Below, piece after piece: positions 26,601 to 35,841 of a DNA stretch of 64,000 nt (position 1 is the first letter of the stretch; every line of letters starts with the position of its first letter). Origin of the DNA: Shewanella khirikhana (GTDB lineage: Bacteria; Pseudomonadota; Gammaproteobacteria; Enterobacterales; Shewanellaceae); assembly GCF_003957745.1 (NCBI RefSeq), contig NZ_CP020373.1, positions 3,271,501-3,335,500 on the forward strand, given 5' to 3'. The notes beneath the pieces were generated by a model that had not been told where the DNA came from, ran no database searches, and saw nothing but the letters and a program-made list of their open reading frames with translations. A program made the translations under genes and the position numbers.

Positions 26601-26831
26601 CTTGGACTCCAAACCTGCAAATATGGCTGCACCATGCCAAAAATCCCATCCAAAGGCAAAGCCATTTAGGCAAGCTCCTTCCGGCGACTGAGGCCCGTTG
26701 GGGAGTCCTGCTGCAAGCGACCAATGCCAGCGGTGGAATTATTCACGCCAGCTGCAGCATTGAGGCCGGTTTTGGCTTGACTGGGACTGGTCAAATTTTT
26801 ACCATACGCGGCCAGTTTTACAGAGGTGCCT

Positions 26832-27785
26832 ATGGCGCAAATCACTGACCAAATTTCCCTCGCCGTCGCCACCCTTAATCGGGGTGAGCTGGTGGCTATG
26901 CCCACAGAGACTGTGTATGGCCTGGCGGCAGATGCCAGCAACGAAGAAGCTGTGGCCCGGGTATTTGCCTTAAAAGGCCGCCCGGCGACCAATCCATTGA
27001 TTGTCCATCTTGCCGAAACCAGCTGGGTACACGACTGGGCCGCAGAAGCAGGCCCGGACGCCGAGGCGCTGATGGCCGCCTTTTGGCCGGGGCCGCTGAC
27101 CCTGGTATTACCGGCAAAAGCGAATGTTTCCCGCGCCGTCACCGCTGGGCAGGATACAGTCGCGTTACGAGTACCGGCTCATCCCCAGGCTTTGGCCTTG
27201 CTCGAAGAGTTTGGTCGCGCCCTGGTGGCGCCATCCGCCAACAAATACATGTCCATCAGCCCCACCAGCAGCGACCATGTGGCGCGCCAGTTTGCCGGGG
27301 ATGAGCTGCTTATTCTCGAAGGCGGCAACTGTGAAGTTGGGCTGGAATCCACCATAGTGGCGCTGCTGCCCGGTGACGAACCCAGATTGCTGCGCCCCGG
27401 AATGGTGTCTGTGGCGAGCCTGGAAGCCGTACTCGGCAAGGCTGTCGTGCAGCAAAGCGGCGGCGTGGTGGCCCCCGGGCAGCACCATAAGCATTATTCT
27501 CCCGGTTTGCCCTGCTTTCGCTACGGCGCAGACACTGATGTCAGCCATCTGTATCAGGCCAGCGATATCGGCTGGATTTTCTGCGGCAATGCTGTCCCCG
27601 TCTCGGGCAAAGTCATTGAGCTTGGTGCCAATCCCGACCTCTATGCCCAGGGGCTCTACGATGCTCTGTATCGCCTCGACCATGACGCCTTAAGTGCCAT
27701 TTATATTGCCGAGCCACCAAAAGGGCCTGAGTGGCAGGCGGTACATAACCGTCTTGAGCGGGCGGCCAAGCCGCTCTCATCCTGA
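26832..27785 (+). CDS. L-threonylcarbamoyladenylate synthase, Sua5 type
   Basis: Makes threonylcarbamoyl-AMP from threonine, bicarbonate and ATP for t6A37 modification of tRNA. About 317 residues: a YrdC/TsaC domain (about 10-190) with MPTETVYGLAADA, KGRPATNPLIVH and SANKYMSISPTSSDHV, then a linker and a C-terminal Sua5 domain (about 215-315). ATG at 26832 with AGAGG upstream is preferred over a GTG six bases earlier. The two-domain form distinguishes it from the short TsaC normally found in gammaproteobacteria. Confidence 0.92.
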   Translation: MAQITDQISLAVATLNRGELVAMPTETVYGLAADASNEEAVARVFALKGRPATNPLIVHLAETSWVHDWAAEAGPDAEALMAAFWPGPLTLVLPAKANVSRAVTAGQDTVALRVPAHPQALALLEEFGRALVAPSANKYMSISPTSSDHVARQFAGDELLILEGGNCEVGLESTIVALLPGDEPRLLRPGMVSVASLEAVLGKAVVQQSGGVVAPGQHHKHYSPGLPCFRYGADTDVSHLYQASDIGWIFCGNAVPVSGKVIELGANPDLYAQGLYDALYRLDHDALSAIYIAEPPKGPEWQAVHNRLERAAKPLSS

Positions 27786-27792
27786 ACCAATA

Positions 27793-27817
27793 CAAAGGGG
27801 CCTTTCGGCCCCTTTTC
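27793..27817. terminator. Bidirectional terminator between the Sua5 gene and the CDGSH-GltS gene
   Basis: A 9-base-pair perfect stem (27794-27802 with 27807-27815) with a TTTC loop, flanked by A residues on one side and T residues on the other. It serves two convergent genes. Confidence 0.8.
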
Positions 27818-27833
27818 AATATGCAAACGGTTG

Positions 27834-29372
27834 TTACTTGTCTGCTACCCCAACACCGGCAAAGCGCACGCCGCTGAGCCTTGCCATCTCCCACTGCCAG
27901 GTGGCCAGGTCGTCCAGATTGAAGTCGCTCAGTGCCCTGTGGCCACAGGCTCTGGCCATCACCTGCATCAGGCCTACGGAAGACTCGAGGAAGTTCGCCA
28001 GCTGACGGGCCGATTTATCCACATTGAGCCTGGCGCGCAAGTCGCCCCGCTGGGTGGCGATACCCGCCGGACAGTTATTGGTGTTACAAATCCTGGCCGC
28101 CACGCAGCCGACGGACTGCATGGCGCTGTTGGCAATGGCCACCCCATCGGCGCCAAGGGCCATGGCTTTAACAAAATCCATCGGCAGCCGCAGGCCACCG
28201 GTGATAATGAGAGTCACCCGGCCACTGGCTCCGGCGGCATCGAGATAACGCCGGGCGCGGGCCAGCGCAGGAATGGTCGGTACGCTGATATGGTCGCGGA
28301 AAATGGCAGGTGCGGCCCCCGTACCGCCACCACGGCCATCGAGGATGATGTAATCGGCACCGGCATCAAGGGCAAACTGGATATCCCGCTCAATATGATT
28401 GGCCGACAGCTTAAAACCCACAGGAATGCCGCCGCTAAGCTCCCGCACTCGGTCGGCAAAGTGACGAAAATCACCGACGCTGCTTAAGTCAGTAAAGGTG
28501 GGCGGTGATACGGCACTCTGCCCTTCCGGAATGCCCCGCACTTCACTTATCTTACCCACGTTTTTACTGGCAGGCAGATGGCCACCGGTACCGGTTTTAG
28601 CCCCCTGACCGCCCTTGAAATGAAACGCCTGCACCTGGCTGAGCAACGACTCTTTAAAGCCAAATTTGGCACTGGCGAGTTCATAAAAATAGCGGCTGTT
28701 TGCGGCCTGTTCTTCTGGCAACATGCCACCTTCGCCGGAACAAATGCCGGTTCCGGCAAGCTCAGCGCCCTTCGCCAGGGCGGTTTTCGCCTCTTCAGAC
28801 AGGGCGCCGAAGCTCATATCCGATACAAACAGTGGCATCTTCAGCACCAGAGGCTTACGGGCCTCTGGGCCGATAACCAGCTCAGTGGCGACGTCCACAT
28901 CTTCCATCAGCGGCTTTTTCGCCATCTGCGCCACCATGATTTGCAGGTCATCCCACTGGGGCAGCTGTGTTCCTGGTACCCCCATGGCAACCATGGGGCC
29001 ATGATGGCCAACACCGGCAAGGCCTTCCCGCGCCAACTGATGAATAAGTTCCACCGTGGGCTCTTCGGCGGTGGCTTTGGCAGCCGGTAACTCGGCACTG
29101 ATCCCGGGGCCTTCTTTGCCCTTCATGGCATCGTCGAAGGCCTTATGGCTGCCATCGCAAAATGGTGGATTACGGGTGTGTTTGCACTGGCATAAATAGG
29201 CTTCGCCGCTGGCTTCGGCCACAAAGCGTTTGGGTGAGAACTCGCTGCCCTGATGGGAGCCATCACAGAAGGGTTGGCTCGATGAGCGACCACAGGCGCA
29301 AAAGAAATAGTCCTTGCCTTCGGTCAGCTGTACCCTGGCAGGCTTGGTGTCGGCGATGATGGGATTACTCAT
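27834..29372 (-). CDS. Double-CDGSH iron-sulfur domain fused to glutamate synthase-like FMN domain
   Basis: 512 residues. Two CDGSH-type [2Fe-2S] motifs lie at the N-terminus: C25/C27/C36/H40 (CACGRSSSQPFCDGSH) and C61/C63/C72/H76 (CQCKHTRNPPFCDGSH). From about residue 110 a GltS-type FMN barrel follows, with GGGTGAAPA and an FMN-binding GADGVAIANSAMQSVGC stretch. A C-x5-C-x4-C cluster motif (CVAARICNTNNC) like that of glutamate synthase binds a [3Fe-4S] cluster. The amidotransferase domain of true GltB is absent, so it is unlikely to make glutamate from glutamine alone. Substrate unknown. It is followed by a terminator shared with the Sua5 gene; pirin lies downstream in the neighbourhood on the same strand. 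Confidence 0.85.
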   Translation of the reverse strand: MSNPIIADTKPARVQLTEGKDYFFCACGRSSSQPFCDGSHQGSEFSPKRFVAEASGEAYLCQCKHTRNPPFCDGSHKAFDDAMKGKEGPGISAELPAAKATAEEPTVELIHQLAREGLAGVGHHGPMVAMGVPGTQLPQWDDLQIMVAQMAKKPLMEDVDVATELVIGPEARKPLVLKMPLFVSDMSFGALSEEAKTALAKGAELAGTGICSGEGGMLPEEQAANSRYFYELASAKFGFKESLLSQVQAFHFKGGQGAKTGTGGHLPASKNVGKISEVRGIPEGQSAVSPPTFTDLSSVGDFRHFADRVRELSGGIPVGFKLSANHIERDIQFALDAGADYIILDGRGGGTGAAPAIFRDHISVPTIPALARARRYLDAAGASGRVTLIITGGLRLPMDFVKAMALGADGVAIANSAMQSVGCVAARICNTNNCPAGIATQRGDLRARLNVDKSARQLANFLESSVGLMQVMARACGHRALSDFNLDDLATWQWEMARLSGVRFAGVGVADK

Positions 29373-29435
29373 GTCGGCTTCTCCGTCATTTCGGGGTCGG
29401 CGCGAACATCAAGCACTGAGGCTTTCGCTGGAAAC

Positions 29436-29453
29436 TGGGCCCCGAAGGGCCCA
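29436..29453 (-). terminator. Hairpin between pirin and the CDGSH-GltS gene, weak terminator
   Basis: TGGGCCC and GGGCCCA arms with a TTCG loop when read on the minus strand, 63 bases past the pirin stop is not the case: it lies upstream of the CDGSH-GltS start and downstream of nothing strongly T-rich (only TTT follows). Its role is uncertain; it may end or attenuate transcripts entering pirin. Confidence 0.3.
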
Positions 29454-29515
29454 AAGGATTCGCAGGGTGCTGTTAAGTCCCGTGGTTACTGCACGGGCAA
29501 TTATTTGTACCTTGC

Positions 29516-30370
29516 TTATTTTGGCAACTCGAGGGAGCCAAAACGGCCCGCCTGGTAGTCATCAATGGTCTGACGAATTTCTTCTTCAGTATTCATCACA
29601 AAGGGGCCCATGTGAACGATTTTCTCGCCTATGGGTTCACCGGCAAACAGCAGCACACCGGCGCCTGCTTCGGTGGCGATAAATTCGATATCGCCGGGCG
29701 CAAGCACCAGATACTCGCCCTTTTCATGACGCTGGCCGCTCTCACCCATCAAGGCGCCCTGATAAATATAAGCGCCGACAAAACCGCGATGCCCGAGGGC
29801 AAAACCGGCGCTGCCATCGGCATCCAGGCTAAGGTCAGCCACGGCACCATTGGCCGCCACGCCATCGATTAGACCATCAAGCTCCCGGCCCTCAAACTGC
29901 CAGTTGCCTGCCAGTGGATAAAAGGACGCGCCGCGCTCATTTGGATAGCGGATTTGCGGCTTTTCGGTGCTGTCGACATAACGCGCCGGGCGCATCTTGT
30001 CTGCGGCAGGCATATTGAGCCAAATCTGGAAACCATGCAGGCCATCGTTGGCATCGGCCAGCGGCATTTCCGAGTGAATAACCCCGGAGCCTGTGCTCAT
30101 CCACTGCACATCACCACCCCGAATGGCACGCACGTTACCCATGTGGTCGCGATGCTCAAAGCCACCTTTGCGAATATAAGTAAAGGTTTCTATGCCACGG
30201 TGCGGGTGCGGCGGAAAGCCACCGATAAAATCGCTTTTATCGTCGGAGCGGATTTCGTCCACCATCAAAAACGGGTCCAGCAGCAGCCGGTTGAAGTCGG
30301 CCACCCGGCGGATATTGACGCCGTCACCATCCATGGCCGGGCGGGAAAATAAACGGGTCTTGAGTTTCAT
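29516..30370 (-). CDS. Pirin family protein
   Basis: Double-cupin protein of 284 residues. The metal-binding residues of the N-terminal cupin are visible: FPPHPHRGIETFTY, HRDHMGN and HSEMP, supplying three His and one Glu. Bacterial pirins such as YhhW can act as quercetin 2,3-dioxygenases, but physiological substrates are mostly unknown. ATG at 30370 has GGAGGA six bases upstream. The palindrome AATATTGCAATATT at about 30425-30438 lies in its presumed promoter. Confidence 0.9.
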   Translation of the reverse strand: MKLKTRLFSRPAMDGDGVNIRRVADFNRLLLDPFLMVDEIRSDDKSDFIGGFPPHPHRGIETFTYIRKGGFEHRDHMGNVRAIRGGDVQWMSTGSGVIHSEMPLADANDGLHGFQIWLNMPAADKMRPARYVDSTEKPQIRYPNERGASFYPLAGNWQFEGRELDGLIDGVAANGAVADLSLDADGSAGFALGHRGFVGAYIYQGALMGESGQRHEKGEYLVLAPGDIEFIATEAGAGVLLFAGEPIGEKIVHMGPFVMNTEEEIRQTIDDYQAGRFGSLELPK

Positions 30371-30494
30371 TATGCTTCCTCCAATTCGATAAGGAACAGC
30401 TTAATCCGACTCAAGGCGAAAGAATATTGCAATATTACGCGCCAACCTTTCTAAAATTTAGAAACATAACCCATTTCAATTCACCAACACCAAA

Positions 30495-30527
30495 CCGGGC
30501 AGCGACTGAACACCTCGCTGCCCGGCC
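30495..30527 (-). terminator. Terminator downstream of the tandem hydrolase genes
   Basis: An 11-base-pair perfect stem (30495-30505 with 30515-30525) and nine-base loop, followed on the minus strand by a short T-rich stretch, about 10 bases past the hydrolase stop. Confidence 0.65.
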
Positions 30528-30535
30528 ATCGTCTG

Positions 30536-31465
30536 TTACAGATGCTGTTTAAAGAAAGGGGCAACCCTGGCCATGGCAATGGCTACGGGCTCAGGTTTGT
30601 CGTAGAGGTCGTAGTGAGACCAGCCCTCAGCCACCACTATCTGTTTGTCGGCAGAAGCGGCGCGACTATAAATTTCCCACCCATCCCTGAACGCACCAAA
30701 AGCACCCGGTTTATCACCAATCACCACCATCAGTGGTTGCGTCAGCAGGGTTTCGGCATTCAAGAATGCATCCCAGCCCATGGCGGCGCCGGTAAATGAC
30801 ATCAGTTGGCTGGTGGTGCCGTTGGCCTGCTGTCCCCGCTCGGTTTTGTAATACTCAGTGGCTTCCAGCACATCGATGTCGCTGATACCAGCATCCCTTG
30901 CTGCTGCGACTGATTGTGGCAACAAATCGGCAGCCACAGGTTTGGCGCCCATGGCCTGGGCGGTGCGCATTTGGGCGATGCTGCTTGCGAGTTCACGGGG
31001 CTTAAACTCAGCAAAGCCCTCGCGGATGAGCCGCCCATAGTTAACACCGGTAATGGACACCAGAGCTTTGAGGCGATGATCGGTAATACCCGCATGAATG
31101 GTATAGGCACCGCCGCCGCATACCCCGATGGCGCCGATACGCTGGGCATCCACAAAAGGCAAAGATTGCAGGTAGTCAACGGCAAAGCGGATATCAGAAA
31201 CGCGGATTGCCGGATCTTCGATGTAGCGCGGCTGTCCGCCACTGGCGCCCTGGAAGCTGGCATCATGCACCAGCACGACAAATCCCTCCTTCGCCAGGGC
31301 TTTGGCATAAATGTTTCCGGCGGTCTGCTCTTTACAACTGCCAATAGGATGAGTGCTGACGATTGCCGGATATGACTGATTTTCATCAAATCCTGTTGGC
31401 AGATACAGGTCGGCCGCAATCTCCCAGCCGAGATTTCGATAACTAACGGTTTGCATGTGGCTCAT
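30536..31465 (-). CDS. Alpha/beta hydrolase, dienelactone-hydrolase-like (copy 1)
   Basis: About 309 residues, no signal peptide. The nucleophile elbow is GVCGGGAY, so the predicted nucleophile is cysteine, as in dienelactone hydrolases. The acid is probably the Asp of VIGDKPG and the base is the His of GWSHYDLYD. ATG at 31465 (MSHMQ) has AGGACC upstream; the longer reading from 31573 would overlap the next hydrolase gene and adds unrelated residues. It is paralogous to the gene immediately upstream (shared THPIG/SHPGG, ASFQGASGG/RSYQGESTG and YDLYD/MDLYD blocks), which points to tandem duplication. Substrate unknown. Confidence 0.82.
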   Translation of the reverse strand: MSHMQTVSYRNLGWEIAADLYLPTGFDENQSYPAIVSTHPIGSCKEQTAGNIYAKALAKEGFVVLVHDASFQGASGGQPRYIEDPAIRVSDIRFAVDYLQSLPFVDAQRIGAIGVCGGGAYTIHAGITDHRLKALVSITGVNYGRLIREGFAEFKPRELASSIAQMRTAQAMGAKPVAADLLPQSVAAARDAGISDIDVLEATEYYKTERGQQANGTTSQLMSFTGAAMGWDAFLNAETLLTQPLMVVIGDKPGAFGAFRDGWEIYSRAASADKQIVVAEGWSHYDLYDKPEPVAIAMARVAPFFKQHL

Positions 31466-31508
31466 GGCAAGGTCCTGTTGATGTCGTGAGTGCGAGTCAG
31501 GCTGGTCG

Positions 31509-32423
31509 TTACAAACGGGTAGTGAAGAAAGGCGCCAACGCCGAGATGGCTTCATCGACATAATTGGCGACATCGTACAAATCCATGTGATCAGCGCCTT
31601 CCACCAGATGCAACTGTTTATCCGTGCTAGCGGCGCGCTCCAGCAAGTCGTCGCTCATCCATTTGCTGCCGGCGTTGGTGCCAACCACGGCCAGGATCGG
31701 CTGGGTCAGGAACGCCTCCGCCTTGTGATAGGCATCGTAGGTAATGATCTGGTTCAGGTTACGTGTAAGGGCGAAACCCGGTGCATTGGGGTGCTGACAA
31801 CGTGGGGTGTGGTAATACTCCCAGGCGCCGCGCAGTTCAGCGTTTGGCGCATCCTCTTCACGCATGGGTGCAAGCGGAATAATGGCGTAGTCACCGTTAT
31901 TGGCGTCATAGGTGCGGGCGCCTGAGCCAGCTTCAATGTAAGGAAGCGCCGCGGCATCGGCGACTGAACCATCCCAGCCATTGCGGAACATTTGGCCAAT
32001 ATTCACCGCACTCACCATGGCCAACGCCTTGATACGGCGATCGTTAATGGCCGCATTGGCACTGTAGCCCGCACCGGCGCACACGCCCATGGCACCTATT
32101 CTGCTGTTGTCGACATAGGGAAGCGTGGTCAGATAATCCACCACAGCGCTGACATCTTCGGCGCTGATATGCGGGTTTTCCAATTGGCGCGGCTCACCTG
32201 TGCTTTCCCCCTGATATGAGCGATCGAATGCAATGGTAATCAACCCGTGTTCGGCGAGTTTTTTTGCGTACAGTCCGGCGGCCTGTTCTTTTACGCCACC
32301 GCCAGGATGCGACACTACCACGGCGGGGTACTGCCCGGTTTCACTGAAGTTGGCAGGGAAATTGATAACGGCGGCCATAGTAATGCCCTGACCGTTTAAA
32401 TTGTTAAAGTTGACTTTCAACAT
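31509..32423 (-). CDS. Alpha/beta hydrolase, dienelactone-hydrolase-like (copy 2)
   Basis: 304 residues, related to the downstream gene. The nucleophile elbow is GVCAGAGY (cysteine), the acid is in the AVVGTNAGSKW region or nearby, and the base is the His of GADHMDLYDV. No signal peptide. First of the tandem pair, and divergent from a LysR regulator across about 127 bases, suggesting regulated expression. YcjY-like hydrolases are the closest family I can name; the natural substrate is not known. Confidence 0.82.
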   Translation of the reverse strand: MLKVNFNNLNGQGITMAAVINFPANFSETGQYPAVVVSHPGGGVKEQAAGLYAKKLAEHGLITIAFDRSYQGESTGEPRQLENPHISAEDVSAVVDYLTTLPYVDNSRIGAMGVCAGAGYSANAAINDRRIKALAMVSAVNIGQMFRNGWDGSVADAAALPYIEAGSGARTYDANNGDYAIIPLAPMREEDAPNAELRGAWEYYHTPRCQHPNAPGFALTRNLNQIITYDAYHKAEAFLTQPILAVVGTNAGSKWMSDDLLERAASTDKQLHLVEGADHMDLYDVANYVDEAISALAPFFTTRL

Positions 32424-32550
32424 GACCAGTTGCTCCTGACGGGTTGCTGCGCAGGTGTCGGAATGACATCAAGCTGAAGCCAGTGTAAAAAAGCACCTAA
32501 GTAATATAAACCGCCTTTTCGACACATCAGTGTTAAGCTATGCTAAACAA

Positions 32551-33477
32551 ATGGCCATAGAACCTTCACTCATCGCATCCCTGACCTGGTTTGCCCACAT
32601 CGCCCGCCACCGAAGCTTTACCAAAGCGGCGGCGGAAATGGGGGTGACCCGCGCTGCGCTGTCGCAACAACTCAAAGCCCTGGAGCAGCAGTTGCAGGTG
32701 CGACTTATCAATCGCACCACCCGCAACATGTCGCTGACAGAAGAAGGTCAGCGGCTGCTGGACACTCTGCAACCATCACTTACCCAAATAAATCAGGTGG
32801 TAAACGAGTTGGGTGAATCCCACACCGAGCCGTCTGGATTAATTCGCCTCAGCTCATCCCGGCCAGCGGCCAAATTACTTATCGAGCCATATTTGGGCGA
32901 GTTCCTGAGCCGCTATCCCAAGGTGCGTCTTGAACTGGTGATGGATGATGGCTTTACCAATATTGTCGCTGAAGGTATGGACGCAGGTATTCGGCTGGGG
33001 CTCAGTGTGGATGAGCATATGGTCGCGCTGCCCATTACACCCATGTTGACCATGGCTATCGTTGGCTCACCGGATTATTTCCAACGCTTTGGTGTACCCG
33101 ATAGCCCCATGGCGTTGGCACAGCATAACTGCCTGGCTTACCGCTTCACCACCAGCGGCACACTCGATCCCTGGTCATTAACCTCACCGGATGCCGACAA
33201 GCAAACCTTCGTGTTTGAACCAAAGGGCAATGCGGTCTTCAACGATGACAGCAGTATGCTGCAAGCGGCGCTGCAAGGCGTGGGGCTGGTTAAACACTTT
33301 GATATGACGGTGCAAAAACACCTGGATGACGGCAGCCTGGTGAGGGTACTCAAAGACTGGTGCAAACCCTTCCCGGGCTTTTATCTCTATGTGCCTTCCC
33401 GGGAGCAAATGCCGAAAAAAATAAGAGTATTGATGGACTTTCTATTGGAAAAACGCGGGACAATGAGCCCGCGCTGA
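32551..33477 (+). CDS. LysR-family transcriptional regulator
   Basis: About 308 residues. The winged helix-turn-helix near residues 15-60 contains RSFTKAAAEMGVTRAALSQQLKALE; a periplasmic-binding-like effector domain with the CrgA/AaeR-like LPITPMLTMAIVGSPDYF block follows. ATG at 32551 is favoured; a GTG at 32530 would add seven residues. Divergent from the two hydrolases, which it probably controls. The intergenic stretch includes a small dyad, TTAAGC-TAT-GCTAA, close to the start. Confidence 0.87.
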   Translation: MAIEPSLIASLTWFAHIARHRSFTKAAAEMGVTRAALSQQLKALEQQLQVRLINRTTRNMSLTEEGQRLLDTLQPSLTQINQVVNELGESHTEPSGLIRLSSSRPAAKLLIEPYLGEFLSRYPKVRLELVMDDGFTNIVAEGMDAGIRLGLSVDEHMVALPITPMLTMAIVGSPDYFQRFGVPDSPMALAQHNCLAYRFTTSGTLDPWSLTSPDADKQTFVFEPKGNAVFNDDSSMLQAALQGVGLVKHFDMTVQKHLDDGSLVRVLKDWCKPFPGFYLYVPSREQMPKKIRVLMDFLLEKRGTMSPR

Positions 33478-33503
33478 GAGGCAACCAGACATCGGTAAGG
33501 GTC

Positions 33504-33522
33504 CAGGGGACGGGCGCCCCTG
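33504..33522 (+). terminator. Possible terminator after the LysR gene
   Basis: CAGGGG and CCCCTG arms with a seven-base loop, followed a few bases later by TTTT. The stem is short and the T-run displaced. Confidence 0.3.
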
Positions 33523-33574
33523 ATACGCTTTTAACGCTTTGATATTTAAGCTCTGGAATGCTGTTACACCCCAC

Positions 33575-33772
33575 TCAATCAGGCTTAAACACCCCAATCA
33601 CGGCACCGGATGCCTTTTGGGCAACCTTTTCTTCGGCCTGTTGATCGCGGTAATCACACTCGACACACTCAACGGTTTCAACACCATTGTCTTTAAACAG
33701 CACTATGCTGTCGGTGGCGCCGCACTTGGGGCACTTGGCGCCGGCCACAAAACGTCTTTTGTTCTGACTCAT
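33575..33772 (-). CDS. yheV: YheV family putative zinc-ribbon protein
   Basis: 65-residue protein with two C-x2-C pairs (CPKC and CVEC) forming a zinc ribbon, and the family's KRRFVAGAKCPKCGA N-terminus. ATG at 33772 with AGGTGG upstream is preferred over a GTG nine bases earlier. Divergent from yheS, as in E. coli, where yheV lies next to yheS. Function unknown. Confidence 0.85.
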   Translation of the reverse strand: MSQNKRRFVAGAKCPKCGATDSIVLFKDNGVETVECVECDYRDQQAEEKVAQKASGAVIGVFKPD

Positions 33773-33907
33773 TGGAAACACCCACCTGAAAAAAACGCCG
33801 CTATTGTGCCACAGCTTCCACGGCCAACCCTAATGCGGGCGTCACGCTGGATGCCAGGCCCGAACTTGGTTATCATTCAGCCCTTTCCCACTGCGTGTTG
33901 AATATCC

Positions 33908-35815
33908 ATGATCACCCTGTCCCAGGCCCAGCTTATCCGCGGCAGCAAAGTCTTGCTGGATGAGGCCAATCTCACCATTTACCCCGGCCACAAAGTTGGT
34001 CTGGTCGGCGCCAACGGCACCGGCAAGTCATCACTTTTAGCCCTGATTATGGACAAGCTGACGCTGGATAAGGGTGAGCTGCAGGTACCGCGCGAGTGGC
34101 GCATTGCCTCGGTAGCACAGGAGACACCGGCGCTGGATGTCTCGGCGCTTGAGTACGTGCTGGATGGCGATACCGAATTTCGCGAGCTGGAAGCCGACCT
34201 GCGTCAGGCCGAGGCCGACAACGATGGCCATGCCATTGCGCTGCTGCACGGCAAGCTCGATGCCATTGGCGGCTACAGTATCCGCGCCCGTGCCGGCGCA
34301 CTGCTGGCGGGCTTGGGCTTTAGCGAAGACAAGCAATCATCACCGGTGAAGAGCTTCTCCGGTGGCTGGCGGATGCGTTTGAACCTGGCCCAGGCGCTGC
34401 TGTGCCGCTCGGATCTGCTGCTGCTTGACGAACCCACCAACCACCTGGATCTGGACACCATGTTCTGGCTGGAAGACTGGATTAAAGCCTACCCGGGCAC
34501 CCTGGTGCTGATCAGCCACGACCGTGACTTTATCGATGCCATTGTGGATGAAATCGTCCATGTAGAGCAGCAAAAACTCAATTATTACAAGGGTAACTAC
34601 TCCACCTTCGAGCGTACCCGCGCCGAGCGTATGGCGCAGCAGCAAGTCGCTTTCGAGCGTCAGCAGCGCGAACGCGCCCATATGCAATCCTTCGTCGACC
34701 GTTTCCGCTATAAGGCCAGTAAGGCCAAGCAGGCACAAAGCCGGTTAAAGGCGCTGGAGAAGATGACCGAGCTGTTGCCCGCCAAGGCCGACAGCCAGTT
34801 TCATATGGCATTTCGTGAGCCCGCCAGTCTGCCCAATCCATTGGTGGCCATGGAAAACGTGTCTGTGGGTTATGGCGACACCCCAATCCTGGGTAAGGTG
34901 CATCTGAACCTGGTGCCGGGCGCGCGTATCGGTTTGCTCGGCCGCAACGGCGCCGGTAAATCGACCCTGATTAAACTGCTCGCCAGTGAGCTTAAGCCGA
35001 TGACCGGCCGTTATGAGCCCAACCCCGGCCTTAACATCGGCTACTTTGCCCAGCATCAGCTGGAATACCTGCATCTGGATGACTCGCCGCTGATGCACCT
35101 GCAGCGTCTGGCGCCTACTCATCGCGAGCAGGAGCTGCGGGACTTCCTCGGCGGCTTTGGCTTTAATGGCGACATGGCGCTGTCGCCGGTTGCCCCCTTC
35201 TCTGGCGGCGAAAAAGCCCGTCTGGTGCTGGCGCTCTTGGTATGGCAACGCCCCAATCTGCTGCTGCTTGACGAACCGACCAACCACCTGGATCTGGAAA
35301 TGCGCCACGCCCTGACGCTGGCACTGCAAACCTTTGAAGGCGCTATGGTGATTGTGTCCCACGACAGGCATCTGTTAAGGTTGACCTGCAACGATTATTA
35401 TCTGGTCGAAGGCGGCGAAGTCAGCACCTTTGACGGTGATTTGGACGATTACCATCAGTGGCTGCTGGATGCAGCCAAAGCGGCGGCATCCCGTGCCACC
35501 AGCAACGACAATGAACGTCCTGCCGTCGATAAGAAACAGCAAAAACGGCTGGAAGCCGAACTCAGACAAAAGCTCTCTCCGCTGAAAAAGCAGCAGGACA
35601 AGCTGGAACAACAACAGCAAAAACTGGCTCAACGCCTGTCGGAACTGGAACAACGCCTCGCCGACACCAGCCTTTACGAGGCCGCCAACAAGGCCGAACT
35701 GACCCAAATCCTGGCCGAACGTACTACCCTTGGTCAGCAACAGGAAGAAAGCGAAATGGCCTGGCTGGAGTTACAGGAACAAATTGATGCCATCGAACTG
35801 GAGGCCATGGGCTGA
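33908..35815 (+). CDS. yheS: ABC-F family ATPase YheS
   Basis: Soluble ribosome-associated ATPase of the ABC-F type (635 residues) with two nucleotide-binding domains. The first Walker A is GANGTGKSS (near 35), with signature FSGGWRMRL and Walker B LLLLDEPTNHLDL. The second has GRNGAGKST, FSGGEKARLV and LLLLDEPTNHLDL. A P-site tongue linker rich in Arg/Lys/Gln lies between them (about 230-290) and a coiled-coil tail from about 520 to 630. ABC-F proteins act on stalled or initiating ribosomes; YheS's specific role is less settled. Followed by the TIGR02444 gene after 26 bases. Confidence 0.94.
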   Translation: MITLSQAQLIRGSKVLLDEANLTIYPGHKVGLVGANGTGKSSLLALIMDKLTLDKGELQVPREWRIASVAQETPALDVSALEYVLDGDTEFRELEADLRQAEADNDGHAIALLHGKLDAIGGYSIRARAGALLAGLGFSEDKQSSPVKSFSGGWRMRLNLAQALLCRSDLLLLDEPTNHLDLDTMFWLEDWIKAYPGTLVLISHDRDFIDAIVDEIVHVEQQKLNYYKGNYSTFERTRAERMAQQQVAFERQQRERAHMQSFVDRFRYKASKAKQAQSRLKALEKMTELLPAKADSQFHMAFREPASLPNPLVAMENVSVGYGDTPILGKVHLNLVPGARIGLLGRNGAGKSTLIKLLASELKPMTGRYEPNPGLNIGYFAQHQLEYLHLDDSPLMHLQRLAPTHREQELRDFLGGFGFNGDMALSPVAPFSGGEKARLVLALLVWQRPNLLLLDEPTNHLDLEMRHALTLALQTFEGAMVIVSHDRHLLRLTCNDYYLVEGGEVSTFDGDLDDYHQWLLDAAKAAASRATSNDNERPAVDKKQQKRLEAELRQKLSPLKKQQDKLEQQQQKLAQRLSELEQRLADTSLYEAANKAELTQILAERTTLGQQQEESEMAWLELQEQIDAIELEAMG

Positions 35816-35841
35816 TTTTCGATGGTGAAAGGAGTCACGAA

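Noticed and set aside
29436..29453. Strong terminator for a transcript entering pirin
   Set aside because: The stem is good but only three T follow on the minus strand; kept as a low-confidence feature.
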